From Silvibacterium acidisoli (GTDB lineage Bacteria; Acidobacteriota; Terriglobia; Terriglobales; Acidobacteriaceae), in NCBI GenBank assembly GCA_022870745.1, contig CP085323.1:5270001-5334000 (forward strand): a DNA stretch of 64,000 nucleotides, in the 5' to 3' direction. A program made the position numbers and the translations under genes. This document shows positions 1 through 9,900 of the stretch, one piece after another. The stretch's first letter is position 1; each line of letters starts with the position of its first letter. The notes under the pieces are model-generated. The model was not told the origin of the DNA, did not search any database, and saw only the letters and a list, made by a program, of their open reading frames with translations.

Positions 1-227
1 CCGACGCCAACGTTGGCGAAACGGTACGCTCCGACATCATTCGAAACAGCACTGCGCACCTGCCCGGTGGCAGCGTTTGTCAGGGCGATCTGCGCACTTG
101 CGATGACCGCTCCCGTTGAGTCCTGAATAGTTCCGTTTACGGTCGCGTTGTCCTGCGCCGCCGCAACGCCGATTGCGCCGAGCATGAGCATCAATACGCA
201 AATCAAGCGCCGTTGCAGATACATCAT
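1..227 (-). CDS. TonB-dependent receptor (Oar-like), N-terminal part only
   Basis: This is the first 75 codons of a leftward gene that leaves the window. It opens with a signal peptide (a basic start followed by a Leu/Met-rich core ending in AAAQ). A carboxypeptidase-regulatory-like beta-sandwich domain follows, with the usual 'NGTIQDSTGAVI' opening. The same architecture begins the five complete receptors in the window, so I infer an outer-membrane TonB-dependent receptor. An AGGAGGT Shine-Dalgarno sits 4 nt before the first of two adjacent ATG codons (227 and 224). It has its own promoter (372-400) downstream of the arabinofuranosidase operon, so it probably imports an arabinose-containing glycan. 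The barrel is not visible here. Confidence 0.8.
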   Translation of the reverse strand, partial: MMYLQRRLICVLMLMLGAIGVAAAQDNATVNGTIQDSTGAVIASAQIALTNAATGQVRSAVSNDVGAYRFANVGV

Positions 228-565
228 GATGACCTCCTGGAAATGCAGTACGAGGGCCCGTTTTCGCTCTTTACTGAAAGGAGAACCGGCCTTCCGCACT
301 CTTCCGGCGGCTACTCCAGACTGGCCGCGAATTAGCGAGCGAAATCGGGTCAGCTCCTCTTCGGCGAAAATCTATAATTTATAATCTAGTGAGATGTCAA
401 ACGCTTATTTATAAATTTTGCGCCGCCCAGTGCCACTTCGTGGCTGATTTCAAAGGAGCGGGATCACGGCCGCCAGACATCCGCAGGGCCAGCCAGCGTG
501 TTCACTCAAAGACTCTCTATAGGGAAGGTGCCGAATCACCCTGATTGCCAGGGCGTTTCGGCGTA
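228..565. other. Intergenic region between GntR gene and receptor
   Basis: There is no convincing gene here; the short open frames lack family features. It carries the promoter of the leftward receptor gene (372-400) and an A/T-rich stretch at about 371-417 containing two TTATAAAT-like motifs. I see no clear terminator for the GntR gene. Confidence 0.5.
372..400 (-). promoter_or_regulatory. Sigma-70-type promoter of the left-edge receptor gene
   Basis: Read on the minus strand, a perfect -35 box TTGACA (395-400) is separated by 17 nt from TTATAG (372-377). The spacer holds ATTATAAAT and the upstream flank holds TTTATAAATAAG. A very similar arrangement precedes the sugar transporter at 4428-4456. 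Because a GntR regulator lies between the two promoters, the shared TATAAATTA motif is a plausible operator. Confidence 0.6.
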
Positions 566-1291
566 TTAAAGGCGCACTGCACTGCTGCCGACGATATCTT
601 CTCCATCCAGCTCCAGCCCATACTGCGTGTTCCAGTAGTGGATCGTCTGTTGCACGAACGCTGTGCGGGCCTTCCCGGCATTGCGAGAGCACAGGCCCTC
701 AAGAATTGCGACGTGCTGCTGCATCGCGGCCAGGCGCTCGCTGAGCGCACCAGGTATGTCAGGCCATCGGCCGGCAAGGGAAAATACAAAGAGGCGGAAC
801 GTGAGCTTTTCCAGCGTTTCACGAAGGTATTCGTTGTCGGCAATTTCCCAGATCCTGCGATGAAAGAGCACATCGTAGTCATGGAAGCGGCGTACATCCA
901 TCTCTTTCCCTGTTGCGGTCATCGCCATCACGAGATCTGTCAGCTCGCGCTCGCCTTCATTCGTCAATCGAACGGCGGCGCGCCCGATCGCAATGCTCTC
1001 CAGGGGAATGCGTACCTCGAGAATCCTTCTGTAGTCGTCCAGGCTGAGCTGAACAACATACGTGCCGCGTTGAGGTAGCTTCTTCAGCAGTCCCTGTTGT
1101 TCCAGTTCTCGAAGAGCTTCGCGTAACGTAGGTTGCCCAACGCTCAACTGCGCAGACCACTTATGCTCGAGAATGCGGTCTCCGCCCTTCAACTCGCCCG
1201 CAATAATTGCCTCGCGCAAAGCCTGCGCAGCCGCCTGCGGCGCCGATTGAATGGCAAGGGTACCGACAACTCGGCTGGCGGTCGTTTTCAA
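566..1291 (-). CDS. GntR-family regulator, FCD subfamily
   Basis: A DNA-binding regulator of 241 residues. An N-terminal winged helix (about residues 20-85, with 'QPTLREALRELEQQGLL') is followed by a helical FCD ligand domain (about 90-225). The metal/ligand-binding set typical of FCD proteins is present: D140, H144, H193 and H218. The start is a TTG codon with GAGGA upstream; no in-frame ATG comes before the conserved domain. It is the last gene of the leftward transporter-GH51-GntR run, 47 nt after the arabinofuranosidase. I infer that it represses this locus and perhaps the receptor to its left, with a sugar acid or sugar as ligand; the ligand is not evident from the sequence. Confidence 0.88.
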   Translation of the reverse strand: MKTTASRVVGTLAIQSAPQAAAQALREAIIAGELKGGDRILEHKWSAQLSVGQPTLREALRELEQQGLLKKLPQRGTYVVQLSLDDYRRILEVRIPLESIAIGRAAVRLTNEGERELTDLVMAMTATGKEMDVRRFHDYDVLFHRRIWEIADNEYLRETLEKLTFRLFVFSLAGRWPDIPGALSERLAAMQQHVAILEGLCSRNAGKARTAFVQQTIHYWNTQYGLELDGEDIVGSSAVRL

Positions 1292-1338
1292 TCAGAGCAA
1301 TCCTCTGCTGAGCGCGTTCCTCTATCGCATACCGTGCG

Positions 1339-2985
1339 TCATCCTAGCTGGATCCGGATCGCAGCAACTGAAGCCGGTGGCATTCGTAGATGAACTGTCT
1401 CATCTCGCACCGTACATTCGAGAGTTCTGGTTGCCACCATCTTCGGCTGAGCGAAGGAATTATGCGCGTGCATATCATCAGAAGCGAGCACCGTAGCTGA
1501 AGCGCTCGCTGAACCACCGCCTCGGATGGCTATCTGGACATCTTTCGGCTGATCCAGATCGGGATGAACCAGCGTCACGGTAACGGTCTTTCCGTTCCGC
1601 GAAGCCGAACCGTTCAGGCCCCAGAACGTCTCCGCTTTGCCGTACGCAGAATAGCGAAGCGATGGCGCAGAAACCTCGGTTCGCAGCATGTCCGCTCCCT
1701 GGTGGGCCGCGTACATCTGGAAAACATAGAAATTCGGCGTCACGATAAATTTGTCTTCGTGGCAGAGAAACAGGGCGTTGATATTGTTGACCAGCTGCGC
1801 GCAGGTCGCAATGCTCACCTTGTCGGCATGCCGATTGAAAGCATCCAGCGTCAGCGCTGTCGCCAGTGCGTCGCGGACTGTGACCTGCTGCCCGAAGATG
1901 TGAGTCGGATCCAGCTCGGTGCCTTCGCGATACCAAGGACCGTATTCGTCTACGACCAGCTTCACGCGATGTTCGCGATCATATTGACCCATCACAGACC
2001 ACTGATCAGTAATGATGCTCTCGACCAGGTCGCATTCCTTGAGGATGCCGTACCATTGGCCCTTATCGAAATTGAGCGCGTCTGCCTGTTCACGGTGTCC
2101 GTTCTCTTCGTGGAATCCGAACGAATAATGATGGATTGACCATCCTTTGAATCCCTTGTTCCGATAGGCATGCGGGCCGCCGAAGATCTCTTCGAAGAAT
2201 CGATGTGTCCAGTCAATGTCATTGCCGTTCGGACCGGAGCCGATCAGTTGCAGATCGACGCCGTAGTTGGGAATCCACGTGGTGTAGCGGCGAAATTCCG
2301 ATGCGTACTCTTCCGGAGTAAAGTTGCCGCCGCAACCCCAGCTCTCATTCCCGATGCCCCAGTAGCGGACCTTGTATGGATCGGCTGCTCCATTTGCTGC
2401 GCGTTGCTTCGCCAGTGTGGTGCTGCCTGCTGGGGAATTGCAGTACTCGACCCACTGGTCAAAGCTGAGTGCGGGGAGACTGCGAAGATTCGCCGCAACA
2501 TAAGGCTCAGCTTCAATCAGCTTGCAGAAGCGCATAAACTCATCGGTGCCAAAAGTGTTTGGCTCAAAAACCTGCGCGCCCTTCTCGTGCAGCCTTTGAG
2601 CGTCATGATCGCCCTCCCAGAAGTTGGTTCGCGTGGGCCGATTCGGGCCAATACCATCTTTCCAGTCATAGCTGTCGGCAAAGCAACCGCCTGGCCAGCG
2701 CACCATGGGAGCTTTGATCTGGCGCATGCGCTCAATCAACTCACGTCGAATTCCTGCCTCGTTCGGAATCTTCGAGTCTGCACCCACCCAGACGCCGTCG
2801 TAGATGACACCACCAATATGCTCAGTGAAATGGCCATAGATGTTCGGTGAGATCTGTCCGGCACTTTCATCGAGAAAGACCTCAACGCGAGCATCTGCCT
2901 CCGCTGACCAGAGCTGTCTCTTTCCAAACAATGCCAATCCGATGCCAGCGCCTGCTGAGTATTGAAGAAATTGCCGCCTCTGCAT
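1339..2985 (-). CDS. Exported alpha-L-arabinofuranosidase, GH51
   Basis: A glycoside hydrolase of 548 residues that removes terminal alpha-L-arabinofuranosyl groups from arabinan or arabinoxylan. A twin-arginine-like leader (RRQFLQ, then a Gly/Ala core) suggests folded export. The (beta/alpha)8 domain carries the acid/base Glu at E214 ('GIGNES') and the nucleophile at E347 ('VVDEYGPW'). A beta-sandwich C-terminal domain follows from about residue 430. The length is normal for GH51. The ATG at 2985 is preceded by GGAG. It lies 27 nt after the sugar symporter and is co-oriented with the GntR regulator, giving a cut-import-sense locus. Confidence 0.93.
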   Translation of the reverse strand: MQRRQFLQYSAGAGIGLALFGKRQLWSAEADARVEVFLDESAGQISPNIYGHFTEHIGGVIYDGVWVGADSKIPNEAGIRRELIERMRQIKAPMVRWPGGCFADSYDWKDGIGPNRPTRTNFWEGDHDAQRLHEKGAQVFEPNTFGTDEFMRFCKLIEAEPYVAANLRSLPALSFDQWVEYCNSPAGSTTLAKQRAANGAADPYKVRYWGIGNESWGCGGNFTPEEYASEFRRYTTWIPNYGVDLQLIGSGPNGNDIDWTHRFFEEIFGGPHAYRNKGFKGWSIHHYSFGFHEENGHREQADALNFDKGQWYGILKECDLVESIITDQWSVMGQYDREHRVKLVVDEYGPWYREGTELDPTHIFGQQVTVRDALATALTLDAFNRHADKVSIATCAQLVNNINALFLCHEDKFIVTPNFYVFQMYAAHQGADMLRTEVSAPSLRYSAYGKAETFWGLNGSASRNGKTVTVTLVHPDLDQPKDVQIAIRGGGSASASATVLASDDMHAHNSFAQPKMVATRTLECTVRDETVHLRMPPASVAAIRIQLG

Positions 2986-3012
2986 GTGTCTCCGATCTGA
3001 AATGGTTTCGCC

Positions 3013-4386
3013 TTAAGTGATTTCGAGCCGGGCCTGAAGCTGCTCCAGGCTGTAGCCTTTTGTTTCCGGAAAAAATCGAAGCACGACGAAGAACTGCACA
3101 ACCATCATGCTCGCGAAAAAGATGAATGGCATGCCGCCCGAGTGCGCAGCGACCACGGGAAAGAAGTTGGAGAGCGAAGCGCATGTGAGCCAGTGCGTGA
3201 AGCTGCCCAGGCTAAGCCCTTTGCCACGCACCGAGTTAGGAAAGATTTCGCTGATATACACCCAGATGACCGATCCCTGCGAAACCGCGAAGAACGCGAC
3301 GAAACCAACAAGCGGCCAGACGAGCGCTCCACGAAAGCGAGCGCTGTAGAAAAAGGCGCCGGTAAGAGAGAGACAGATAAACGTGCCTACTGCGCCGATC
3401 AGGAGCAGCTTCTTACGTCCGATCCTGTCGATAAGCGTCATCGCGATGATGGTTCCAACGAAGTTTGTAGCTCCGATGGCCACAGCCTGCAGGTCGCTCG
3501 ATACGCGCGAAGCTCCGGTGCTGCTGAAAATATCATTCAGGTAGTAAAGGATCGGGTTGATCCCCGAGAACTGGTTGAACAGCGCAGTCAGCACTGCCAG
3601 AATGACGCACTTCCTGTATCGGCGCGAGAAAAGAGGCTGGTTTCCGGCGGCGCGGTCGCTCTCGATCGACGCGCGAATCGCCTGAAGCTCAAGCTCCACG
3701 TTCTCTGCCGAAAGGATCGACAATACCTGCTCCGCTTCGTGCACACGGCCCTTCTCCACAAGCCACCGCGGGCTACGCGGGATGCGAAACAGCATCAGCC
3801 AGAAGAGCACGGCCGGCACGGCGGAGACAGCCAGTTTCCACCGCCACTCCTCGTTGCCGAGATGAAAGCTCCCGACCACAAAATTTGAGAAGTATGCGAT
3901 AAGGATTCCCAGCACGATGTTGAGCTGGAAGGTCGCCACCATGCTCCCGCGACGCGACGAAGGCGCGATCTCTGCAATGTACATGGGCCCGATGACGGAC
4001 GAGGCCCCAATCGCCACCCCGGCAATGAAGCGAAACGCGATAAGAAACAACCAGCCAGGAGCCACTGCACAACCAAGTGAAGAAACCACGAAGACCAGGG
4101 CCAGGCCTCGCAGGCTGGCACGGCGGCCAAAGCGATCCCCTGCGGCGCCTCCTATCGCGGCTCCCAGGATTGTTCCCCAAAGTGCGATTGCCACGGTGAA
4201 GCCGAGGGTTGACGGCGTAAGTTGAAACTGCGTCCTCAGCTGGCTGGTTACGCCCGCAATAACCGCCGTATCGAAGCCAAAGAGCAACCCTCCAAGCGCC
4301 GCCGTGACAGCACTCTCTACAGCAGCTCGTTTTGAAGCAGGCCGAACTTTAAGATCGCCGTCCAAACGGTTAACAGTCAACGACAT
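3013..4386 (-). CDS. MFS sugar:proton symporter
   Basis: An inner-membrane transporter of 457 residues with 12 hydrophobic segments and the sugar-porter signatures in order: 'DRFGRRAS' after helix 2, 'RIPRSPRWLVEKGR' before the central loop, 'DRIGRKK' after helix 8, and 'PETKG' at the end. These mark the XylE/AraE/GalP group. As the first gene of an operon with a GH51 arabinofuranosidase, its likely substrate is arabinose or another pentose; this is inference from context. A strong promoter (4428-4456) lies just upstream. The N-terminal 20 residues are hydrophilic, as is usual in this family. Confidence 0.9.
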   Translation of the reverse strand: MSLTVNRLDGDLKVRPASKRAAVESAVTAALGGLLFGFDTAVIAGVTSQLRTQFQLTPSTLGFTVAIALWGTILGAAIGGAAGDRFGRRASLRGLALVFVVSSLGCAVAPGWLFLIAFRFIAGVAIGASSVIGPMYIAEIAPSSRRGSMVATFQLNIVLGILIAYFSNFVVGSFHLGNEEWRWKLAVSAVPAVLFWLMLFRIPRSPRWLVEKGRVHEAEQVLSILSAENVELELQAIRASIESDRAAGNQPLFSRRYRKCVILAVLTALFNQFSGINPILYYLNDIFSSTGASRVSSDLQAVAIGATNFVGTIIAMTLIDRIGRKKLLLIGAVGTFICLSLTGAFFYSARFRGALVWPLVGFVAFFAVSQGSVIWVYISEIFPNSVRGKGLSLGSFTHWLTCASLSNFFPVVAAHSGGMPFIFFASMMVVQFFVVLRFFPETKGYSLEQLQARLEIT

Positions 4387-4427
4387 GAATGTATCTGCTC
4401 CATATGAGCCAACTGGAATCCGCTAAT

Positions 4428-4456
4428 TTATAGATAAACTATAATAAACCTGTCAA
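4428..4456 (-). promoter_or_regulatory. Sigma-70-type promoter of the arabinose operon
   Basis: On the minus strand, TTGACA (4451-4456) is followed after 17 nt by CTATAA (4428-4433), 42 nt before the symporter ATG. The spacer and -10 region are A/T-rich and contain CTATAAATTAG. The same TATAAATTA core overlaps the -10 box of the promoter at 372-400. Confidence 0.65.
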
Positions 4457-4586
4457 CAGAGATTCTCAGAAGCAAGCAGCTTTTCCGTCGTTACAGAGAA
4501 TGGTTTACGGCTGGCGGCCACCACAAAGAGGCTTTTGGCAGGATCTGAGGATTGATAAGGATTCGGAAAGCCCTGGACAAGAAAAG

Positions 4587-4621
4587 GGGACGGAGACAGC
4601 TGACGCTATCCGATCCGTCCC
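4587..4621 (-). terminator. Rho-independent terminator candidate
   Basis: An 8-bp perfect stem (GGGACGGA / TCCGTCCC) at 4587-4594 and 4614-4621. Read on the minus strand it is followed by CTTTTCTTG. It lies 26 nt after the stop of the exported protein gene at 4647. Confidence 0.5.
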
Positions 4622-4646
4622 TGTATCAACCGATGAAAGCTGCCTC

Positions 4647-5477
4647 TCAACTTACAGATCGCAACGACAGACCTTGGGTCTTGTTTACTTCCGCGGGAAT
4701 GAGTTGACCTCTGCAGCCGCCCTCCTGCGCACAAGAGGAATTGCCACGTGCTACCAGGAAGCGCGACGGACCAACAGGAACGATGCCCAGCGCGCAGTCG
4801 AAGACAAACTTCTGCGTGCTGCTGAAGTTTTCGTCGACCTTCAACAGCATATGTGGCGAGCCGTAGCAGCCGAACCACCAGTATCCGTCGTTAAAGGCCG
4901 CCGTTTGAATTCCCTTCGTGGTGTATCCGCTGTGCAGGGTGATCTTGCGAAGGAATTTCAGATCGCGGTCGTATTCATAGAGATAGTTTTCGTTGAAGCC
5001 TTCAGGAAGACCTCCGACCACGAGGAACTTGTTGTTGTGGTAGTAAATTCCTCCTGCTCCGTAGATTGCTTCACCTGCTTTGTGTTTTGACAGGAGGGTG
5101 AGATCTGCGGCGTCGTAAACGTATACCCAGGAATCGGCGAGACTCGTTGCGTCGTCGAACTTTGCCAGGTTTACCGGGACATACACCTTGCCGTCGAGAT
5201 AGCAGGGTGCGCCATGATGCGCGACAACCGGAATCTTCTTCATCACTTTACCGTTGGCATCGGTCTTGACCAGCACGGTGGTGAAGGCCCAGTAAACGCT
5301 GTCGCGATTGTTTGTGCAGATGCCCTGCAGATGTCCGGGATAACTTCCCTCGCAGGTGATGGCGGCTGTTCCAAGCGGCTTTGCTGCTTCAGCAAGCAAC
5401 GTGCGTGGCAGGAAGGCTAACGCTGCCGGCGCGAGTTGTGCGCGCAAAAATCCGCGACGTGAGAATGACATTTTCAT
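4647..5477 (-). CDS. Exported protein of unknown function
   Basis: A 276-residue protein with a Tat-like leader ('SRRGFLRAQLAPAALAFLP'). The rest is rich in short beta strands with repeated 'Y-hydrophobic-YD' and 'GGIYYHNNKFLVVGG' segments, consistent with a small beta-propeller or lectin-like sandwich. I recognise no family. It starts at ATG 5477 behind GAGAGGA. It is the last gene of the run receptor (10432) - phosphodiesterase (6850) - this gene, 20 nt after the phosphodiesterase, so it probably acts outside the cytoplasm on the same phosphorylated substrate or its product. Confidence 0.75.
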   Translation of the reverse strand: MKMSFSRRGFLRAQLAPAALAFLPRTLLAEAAKPLGTAAITCEGSYPGHLQGICTNNRDSVYWAFTTVLVKTDANGKVMKKIPVVAHHGAPCYLDGKVYVPVNLAKFDDATSLADSWVYVYDAADLTLLSKHKAGEAIYGAGGIYYHNNKFLVVGGLPEGFNENYLYEYDRDLKFLRKITLHSGYTTKGIQTAAFNDGYWWFGCYGSPHMLLKVDENFSSTQKFVFDCALGIVPVGPSRFLVARGNSSCAQEGGCRGQLIPAEVNKTQGLSLRSVS

Positions 5478-5497
5478 TTCGATTCCTCTCTTGAGAG

Positions 5498-6850
5498 CTA
5501 GTGAGCAGCCGCCGATGGATGCGCAGAAAGAATGTTGACGCCTTCGACATCGCTCATCGTGATGCCGAGCAATCCTGCAACCACTGGGGCGATATCGACG
5601 ACGTGCGCGCGAGGCAGACGGCGATGCTCAATGCCGGGACCGGTCACGGCAAACGATGCATCCAGGTTTCTGGGGCCGGGCGCATAGCCGTGCATGCCAA
5701 TCTCCGAAGGAGCGGTGAGCCATGGACCGGTGTCGCCACCTTCCACTGAGAATCCTGACTTCATGTTGATCGCCAGGAACGAATTTGGGTATCCCTTTGC
5801 AACCTTCAACTGTTCGGCTGTCATGATCCGATCGATGCCCCATACGTTTTCCTGCAGCATGCGCTGAAAGGTTTCAGTGGCAAGATCGATGGCTTCCTTA
5901 TCCTTCGGATCATGTGCGACAAGACCGAATGATCCTCCGCCTCCGAAAGCAGCAACGCGCCACTTCTCGGGATGGTCCTTGGTGCCGAGCAATCCCATGC
6001 TGGCCAGCACCGCTCCTGGATGCAGTGCGTGTTCTACCGGAAAGAATCCGTGATCGCTCACAATCACGAGATCCGTATCGCTGTCGCCGTCTGCCGTCGT
6101 GATTGACTTGCGCAGCACTCCAACATACCCGTCGATCTTTTCAAGCGTTGCGGCGGCCTGCGGGCTATCCGGACCGAACTCATGCTCGGCGGCGTCGAGG
6201 TCGACGAGGTGAATCAGCAGCAGGTCAGGCTTCTTCTGTTCTATGAGGAAAGAAGCCATCTGGGTGCGAATGCTGTCGTTGAAGGCTGTTCCAAGCGGGA
6301 GCTTGCCGGAGGCTTTTTCGTACTCCGCGAGCAGGCCCGGCGTACACAACGCCTGGTAAAAGAGCCGGTCATGCTCTGTGCGTACCGGGTGATGTGCTTC
6401 GGGAAAATTCAGATCGACGGAAGCTCCCTGCGTGACCGGCCAGTAGACGCTAGCAGTGCGCAACCCATTCTGATGAGCAACGGTCCACAGTGTCGGTGCC
6501 TGGATCAGCTGCGAATATTCGTACCAGCCTTCTTCCGCAGGCAGTGTGTGCTCCGGATCGAAGACATAGTTGCCGAGGATGCCGTGAACCGAAGGAGAAA
6601 CGCCCGTCACCATCGATGTATGGCTCGGGTAAGTAACGGTCGGCAGCACGCCGATGAGTCCTTCAGAGACCGCGCCCTTGCTCACGATCTCATTGAGGTT
6701 CGGCAGATTGCGATGAGGATCTGGCAGGCCTGCAAGTACGACTCCACGCAAACCGTCGATGGAAACAACGACAACCTTGTGCCGCTCGGCGTAGGCGGGA
6801 ACCATTCCGAGAGTGGCGGCCAGAAAAAATGCAAACAGTTTTGCTTTCAC
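5498..6850 (-). CDS. Exported nucleotide pyrophosphatase/phosphodiesterase family protein
   Basis: A 450-residue member of the alkaline-phosphatase superfamily (type I phosphodiesterase/NPP). After a signal peptide ending near AYA, the first metal Asp is D32 ('SIDGLRG'). The nucleophilic Thr is T73 within 'TVTYPSHTS'. Later metal ligands are seen in 'HLVDLDAAEHEFG', 'VSDHGF' and 'MHGYAPG'. The family hydrolyses nucleotide or other phosphodiesters through a phospho-threonine intermediate. It starts at GTG 6850 with AGGA 6 nt upstream. It follows the receptor gene by 66 nt. A paralogue (13211-14536) sits in the same position behind a different receptor. Confidence 0.88.
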   Translation of the reverse strand: MKAKLFAFFLAATLGMVPAYAERHKVVVVSIDGLRGVVLAGLPDPHRNLPNLNEIVSKGAVSEGLIGVLPTVTYPSHTSMVTGVSPSVHGILGNYVFDPEHTLPAEEGWYEYSQLIQAPTLWTVAHQNGLRTASVYWPVTQGASVDLNFPEAHHPVRTEHDRLFYQALCTPGLLAEYEKASGKLPLGTAFNDSIRTQMASFLIEQKKPDLLLIHLVDLDAAEHEFGPDSPQAAATLEKIDGYVGVLRKSITTADGDSDTDLVIVSDHGFFPVEHALHPGAVLASMGLLGTKDHPEKWRVAAFGGGGSFGLVAHDPKDKEAIDLATETFQRMLQENVWGIDRIMTAEQLKVAKGYPNSFLAINMKSGFSVEGGDTGPWLTAPSEIGMHGYAPGPRNLDASFAVTGPGIEHRRLPRAHVVDIAPVVAGLLGITMSDVEGVNILSAHPSAAAH

Positions 6851-6916
6851 TCGTTGTCCTTTGTTGCATCACGCATGGCGAGGCGATCGCCATGCGTGAC
6901 CGGTGAGTCTGCTGCG

Positions 6917-9900
6917 TTAGAAATTCAGACGCAGGCTGCCTTGTATCTGGCGTGGATTATTGACCTGGTTCAGGAAGATCTCGCCGAAACTCGACGAGCT
7001 GATGCTGGTGTTGGGACCGGCGAACTGAACCATGTTGAATGCGTTGAAGAACTCCGCGCGGAAGTCGAGCGAGAGCGTGTTGTGGATCGGAATGCTCTTT
7101 GCAGCGAGCATATCGAAGTTGAGCGTTCCCGGGCTGCGCACCGACGAGATGTAACGCGGCGCGTTGCCGAACTGGTAAGCGGGAGTCTGAGAAAAGGCCT
7201 TCGGGTTAAAGTAGAGTCCGCCGTTCGTAATGTGGCGTCCTCCCGGTACATTCGTGGATGCGCCTGTTACATCGGGGCGCATTCCATTGCCGCCCACGCC
7301 GCCGCCGAAGGAGTTGGAGTTGTTCGGTGAGGTTACAAAGATGGGCAGGCCGTTGTCATAAGTGAAGAAGCTGCCCACCGACCACCCGCCGAGGACTGGC
7401 ATCATCCATCCGTGGTTAAGCCAGGGCTTGTTCTTGCCGAATGGCAGATCGTACTCGCCACTGATACGCATCAGGTTGGTGAGGTCCTGACCGGAGATGG
7501 AGCGGTCGCAGCTCGTGCAGTTGTAGTCCTGGAAGCCCGAGGTCTGGTCTGAGACATTGTCCATCAGCTTGCTCCACGTGTAGACGAGCAACACCGACAG
7601 TCCTGAGTCGTAACGGTGTTCGAGCGAAAGCTGCATGGCGTTGTAGCTCGAGCTTCCTGCCGAGGTCTCGGTTCCGGTGGTCATGTCCTGGAACTGCGGA
7701 TGAGGGCGCAGCAGCTGTCCGTACTGCACAGTCGCCTTGCTGAGTGCCGAGGTCTTGTCGGTGATGACTCCGTAGAAAGGGTTCGGAACCGTCGAGATCA
7801 GCTTGGAACCGAGAGCGAGGTCTGCATCCGGAATCTGGTTGAAGTTGAACTGCGAGTACATGTGGCGTCCGTTGCTGCCGACGTACCCCAGCGTGAAGAC
7901 GAAGTTCTTCGGCAGCTGCCGCTGCACATCGAGCGACCATTGCTCGCCGTAGAGAATCGTCTGCTGGCGCGGGGCGCCGGTGAAGTTGTGGCCGGCATTG
8001 GTGAGCAGGCCAAGCGAGTTGCCGGAGACCGGAATGAGCCCGTTCGGGAATGGATTGTCGAGATTGAACTCAGGCGTCACGCCATTGGCTTCAGCGGGAG
8101 TCGATGTCGTTGTCGAGGAGTAGCCGACCGAGTTGCCGTTCGGCAGAATGGCCTGCGCGTGGAAGATGCCGAAGCCTCCGCGAACGACTGTTTCCTTGTC
8201 GGGCGCGTATTCGAAGCCGAAGCGCGGATCGAAGTTCTTCTTCTGCGTGAGCTGCAGGCGGGTGCTGCGTCCGTTCACACCGACGAAGCCAGGGCCGCCG
8301 GTCAGCGTTCCGAGCCCGGAGACGCTGGAATTGAGCGGCGAGCTGGAAGTGAGGTCCATGTAGACGAACTGGTTCTGGTTTTCCTTGTAAGGCAGATCGA
8401 GGTTGTAACGCAGACCGTAGTTCACGGTCAGTTTCGGCGTGACGTGATACTCATCGCCGATCCATCCGGCATAGTAAGGATGGCTGTAAGTGCGGGGACC
8501 CTGGATGCCGTTGCTCACAGTCGCCGCGCCGAGCAGCAGATCGGCCGCACCGCTGCCCGAATCGCCGGCAGCAGAGGTGGGATTCGGACCGCCGGTGAAG
8601 TTGCTCGTTGCGGTAACGGTCAACCCCGGCGGAACAGTCTGCTTGTAGGTGGGATACCAGCGGAAATCGACGCCGAACTTGAGGGTGTGCGACCCGATCA
8701 GCTTCGACACCATCGCCTCGTATTCGAAGGTGTTCTGCGAGACGGCTTCGTAGCCATCGTTGCCGATGGGGCTGAGACGAGTTGCTGTCGTCACGGGAAA
8801 CTGGTGCGTGTAGGCGGGCAGTCCAGCGGTCACGCCTCCGTTGAAGCCGAGAGTTGTTGCGTCGAAACCGTAGCTGAAGGGCAGGCGGGTGGTCAGTACA
8901 TGGCCATACGAAGCATGCTGCGTGAGAACCGTATTCGCATTGATCGCCCAGGAGTGCTGAACCATCCAGCCGTAAGACGAAAGACCCTCCTGCGTTGCTC
9001 CCGAAGTCAGGCCGTTCGGGAAGAAAGCGGAGTCGCCGTTGTTCCGATGGAACCACTCGAAGCGACCAAAGATGTTATGGGCATTGTTGATGCGGTGGTC
9101 GATGCGGGCGTGGACGGTGTTGACCTGCGACTGCTGGGTGGCGTTGGAGAAGAAATTGTTTATCGAGCTTGCGCCCTCACCGGCCTGGTTCGGCTTGGGA
9201 TAGGCGTTGAGAATTCCCATACCCACCGTATCGAGGTACTGCGCCGGAATCTTGTTTCCCGGGTAGGGGTCGCGGATGTAGCGCGTGGTCCCAGCAGGTG
9301 CCGTGGGATCGAGCCGGGTCGAACGCGGGTCGTAGATGACGATCTGGTTGCCATCGGCATCGAGCGTATGCGAGAAGTCGCCCTGGCGCTCAAGCTCGGT
9401 CGGCACGGTGCCGGTGAAGGATCCGGCGTCTGACTCGCGCAGGCCTTCGTAGGTGCTGAAGAAGAAAGTGCGGTCGCGGCCGTTGTAGACCTTCGGTATA
9501 TAAACCGGACCGCCCAGCGCGTAGCCAAACTGGTTGCGCTGGAAATTCGGGCGGGGCGTGCCTGCGGCGTTCGCGTTGAAACCATTGGCGTCGAGGTCGC
9601 TGTTGCGCAGGTACTCCCACACGCTGCCGTGGAGGTTGTTGGTGCCGGACTTGGTGGCAAAGGTCACGACCGCGCCGGTGGTGTGTCCCCACTGGGGATC
9701 GTAAGCCGTGGTGAGAACCTTGAATTCCTGGATGGCATCGACCGTCAGAACGCTGATGACCGAGTTTACGGAATCGAACTGGTTGGCGGCTCCGTCGAGC
9801 AGGCTGTCGGCCGTCTCGCCGGGGTTGCCGTTGATGCGGAAGGCCATCAGGTTGTGGCTGGTCTGGTCGTTGTTCCCGGCATCCGTGTTCATGGGCGAAA

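Noticed and set aside
545-1078. Plus-strand open frame of 177 codons over the GntR gene
   Set aside because: Antisense shadow: the minus-strand frame has clear wHTH and FCD motifs, while this frame has none.
7616-9433. Plus-strand open frame of 605 codons inside the receptor gene
   Set aside because: Long antisense frame caused by the GC-rich codon pattern; Arg/Val-rich with no domain, while the minus-strand receptor is unmistakable.
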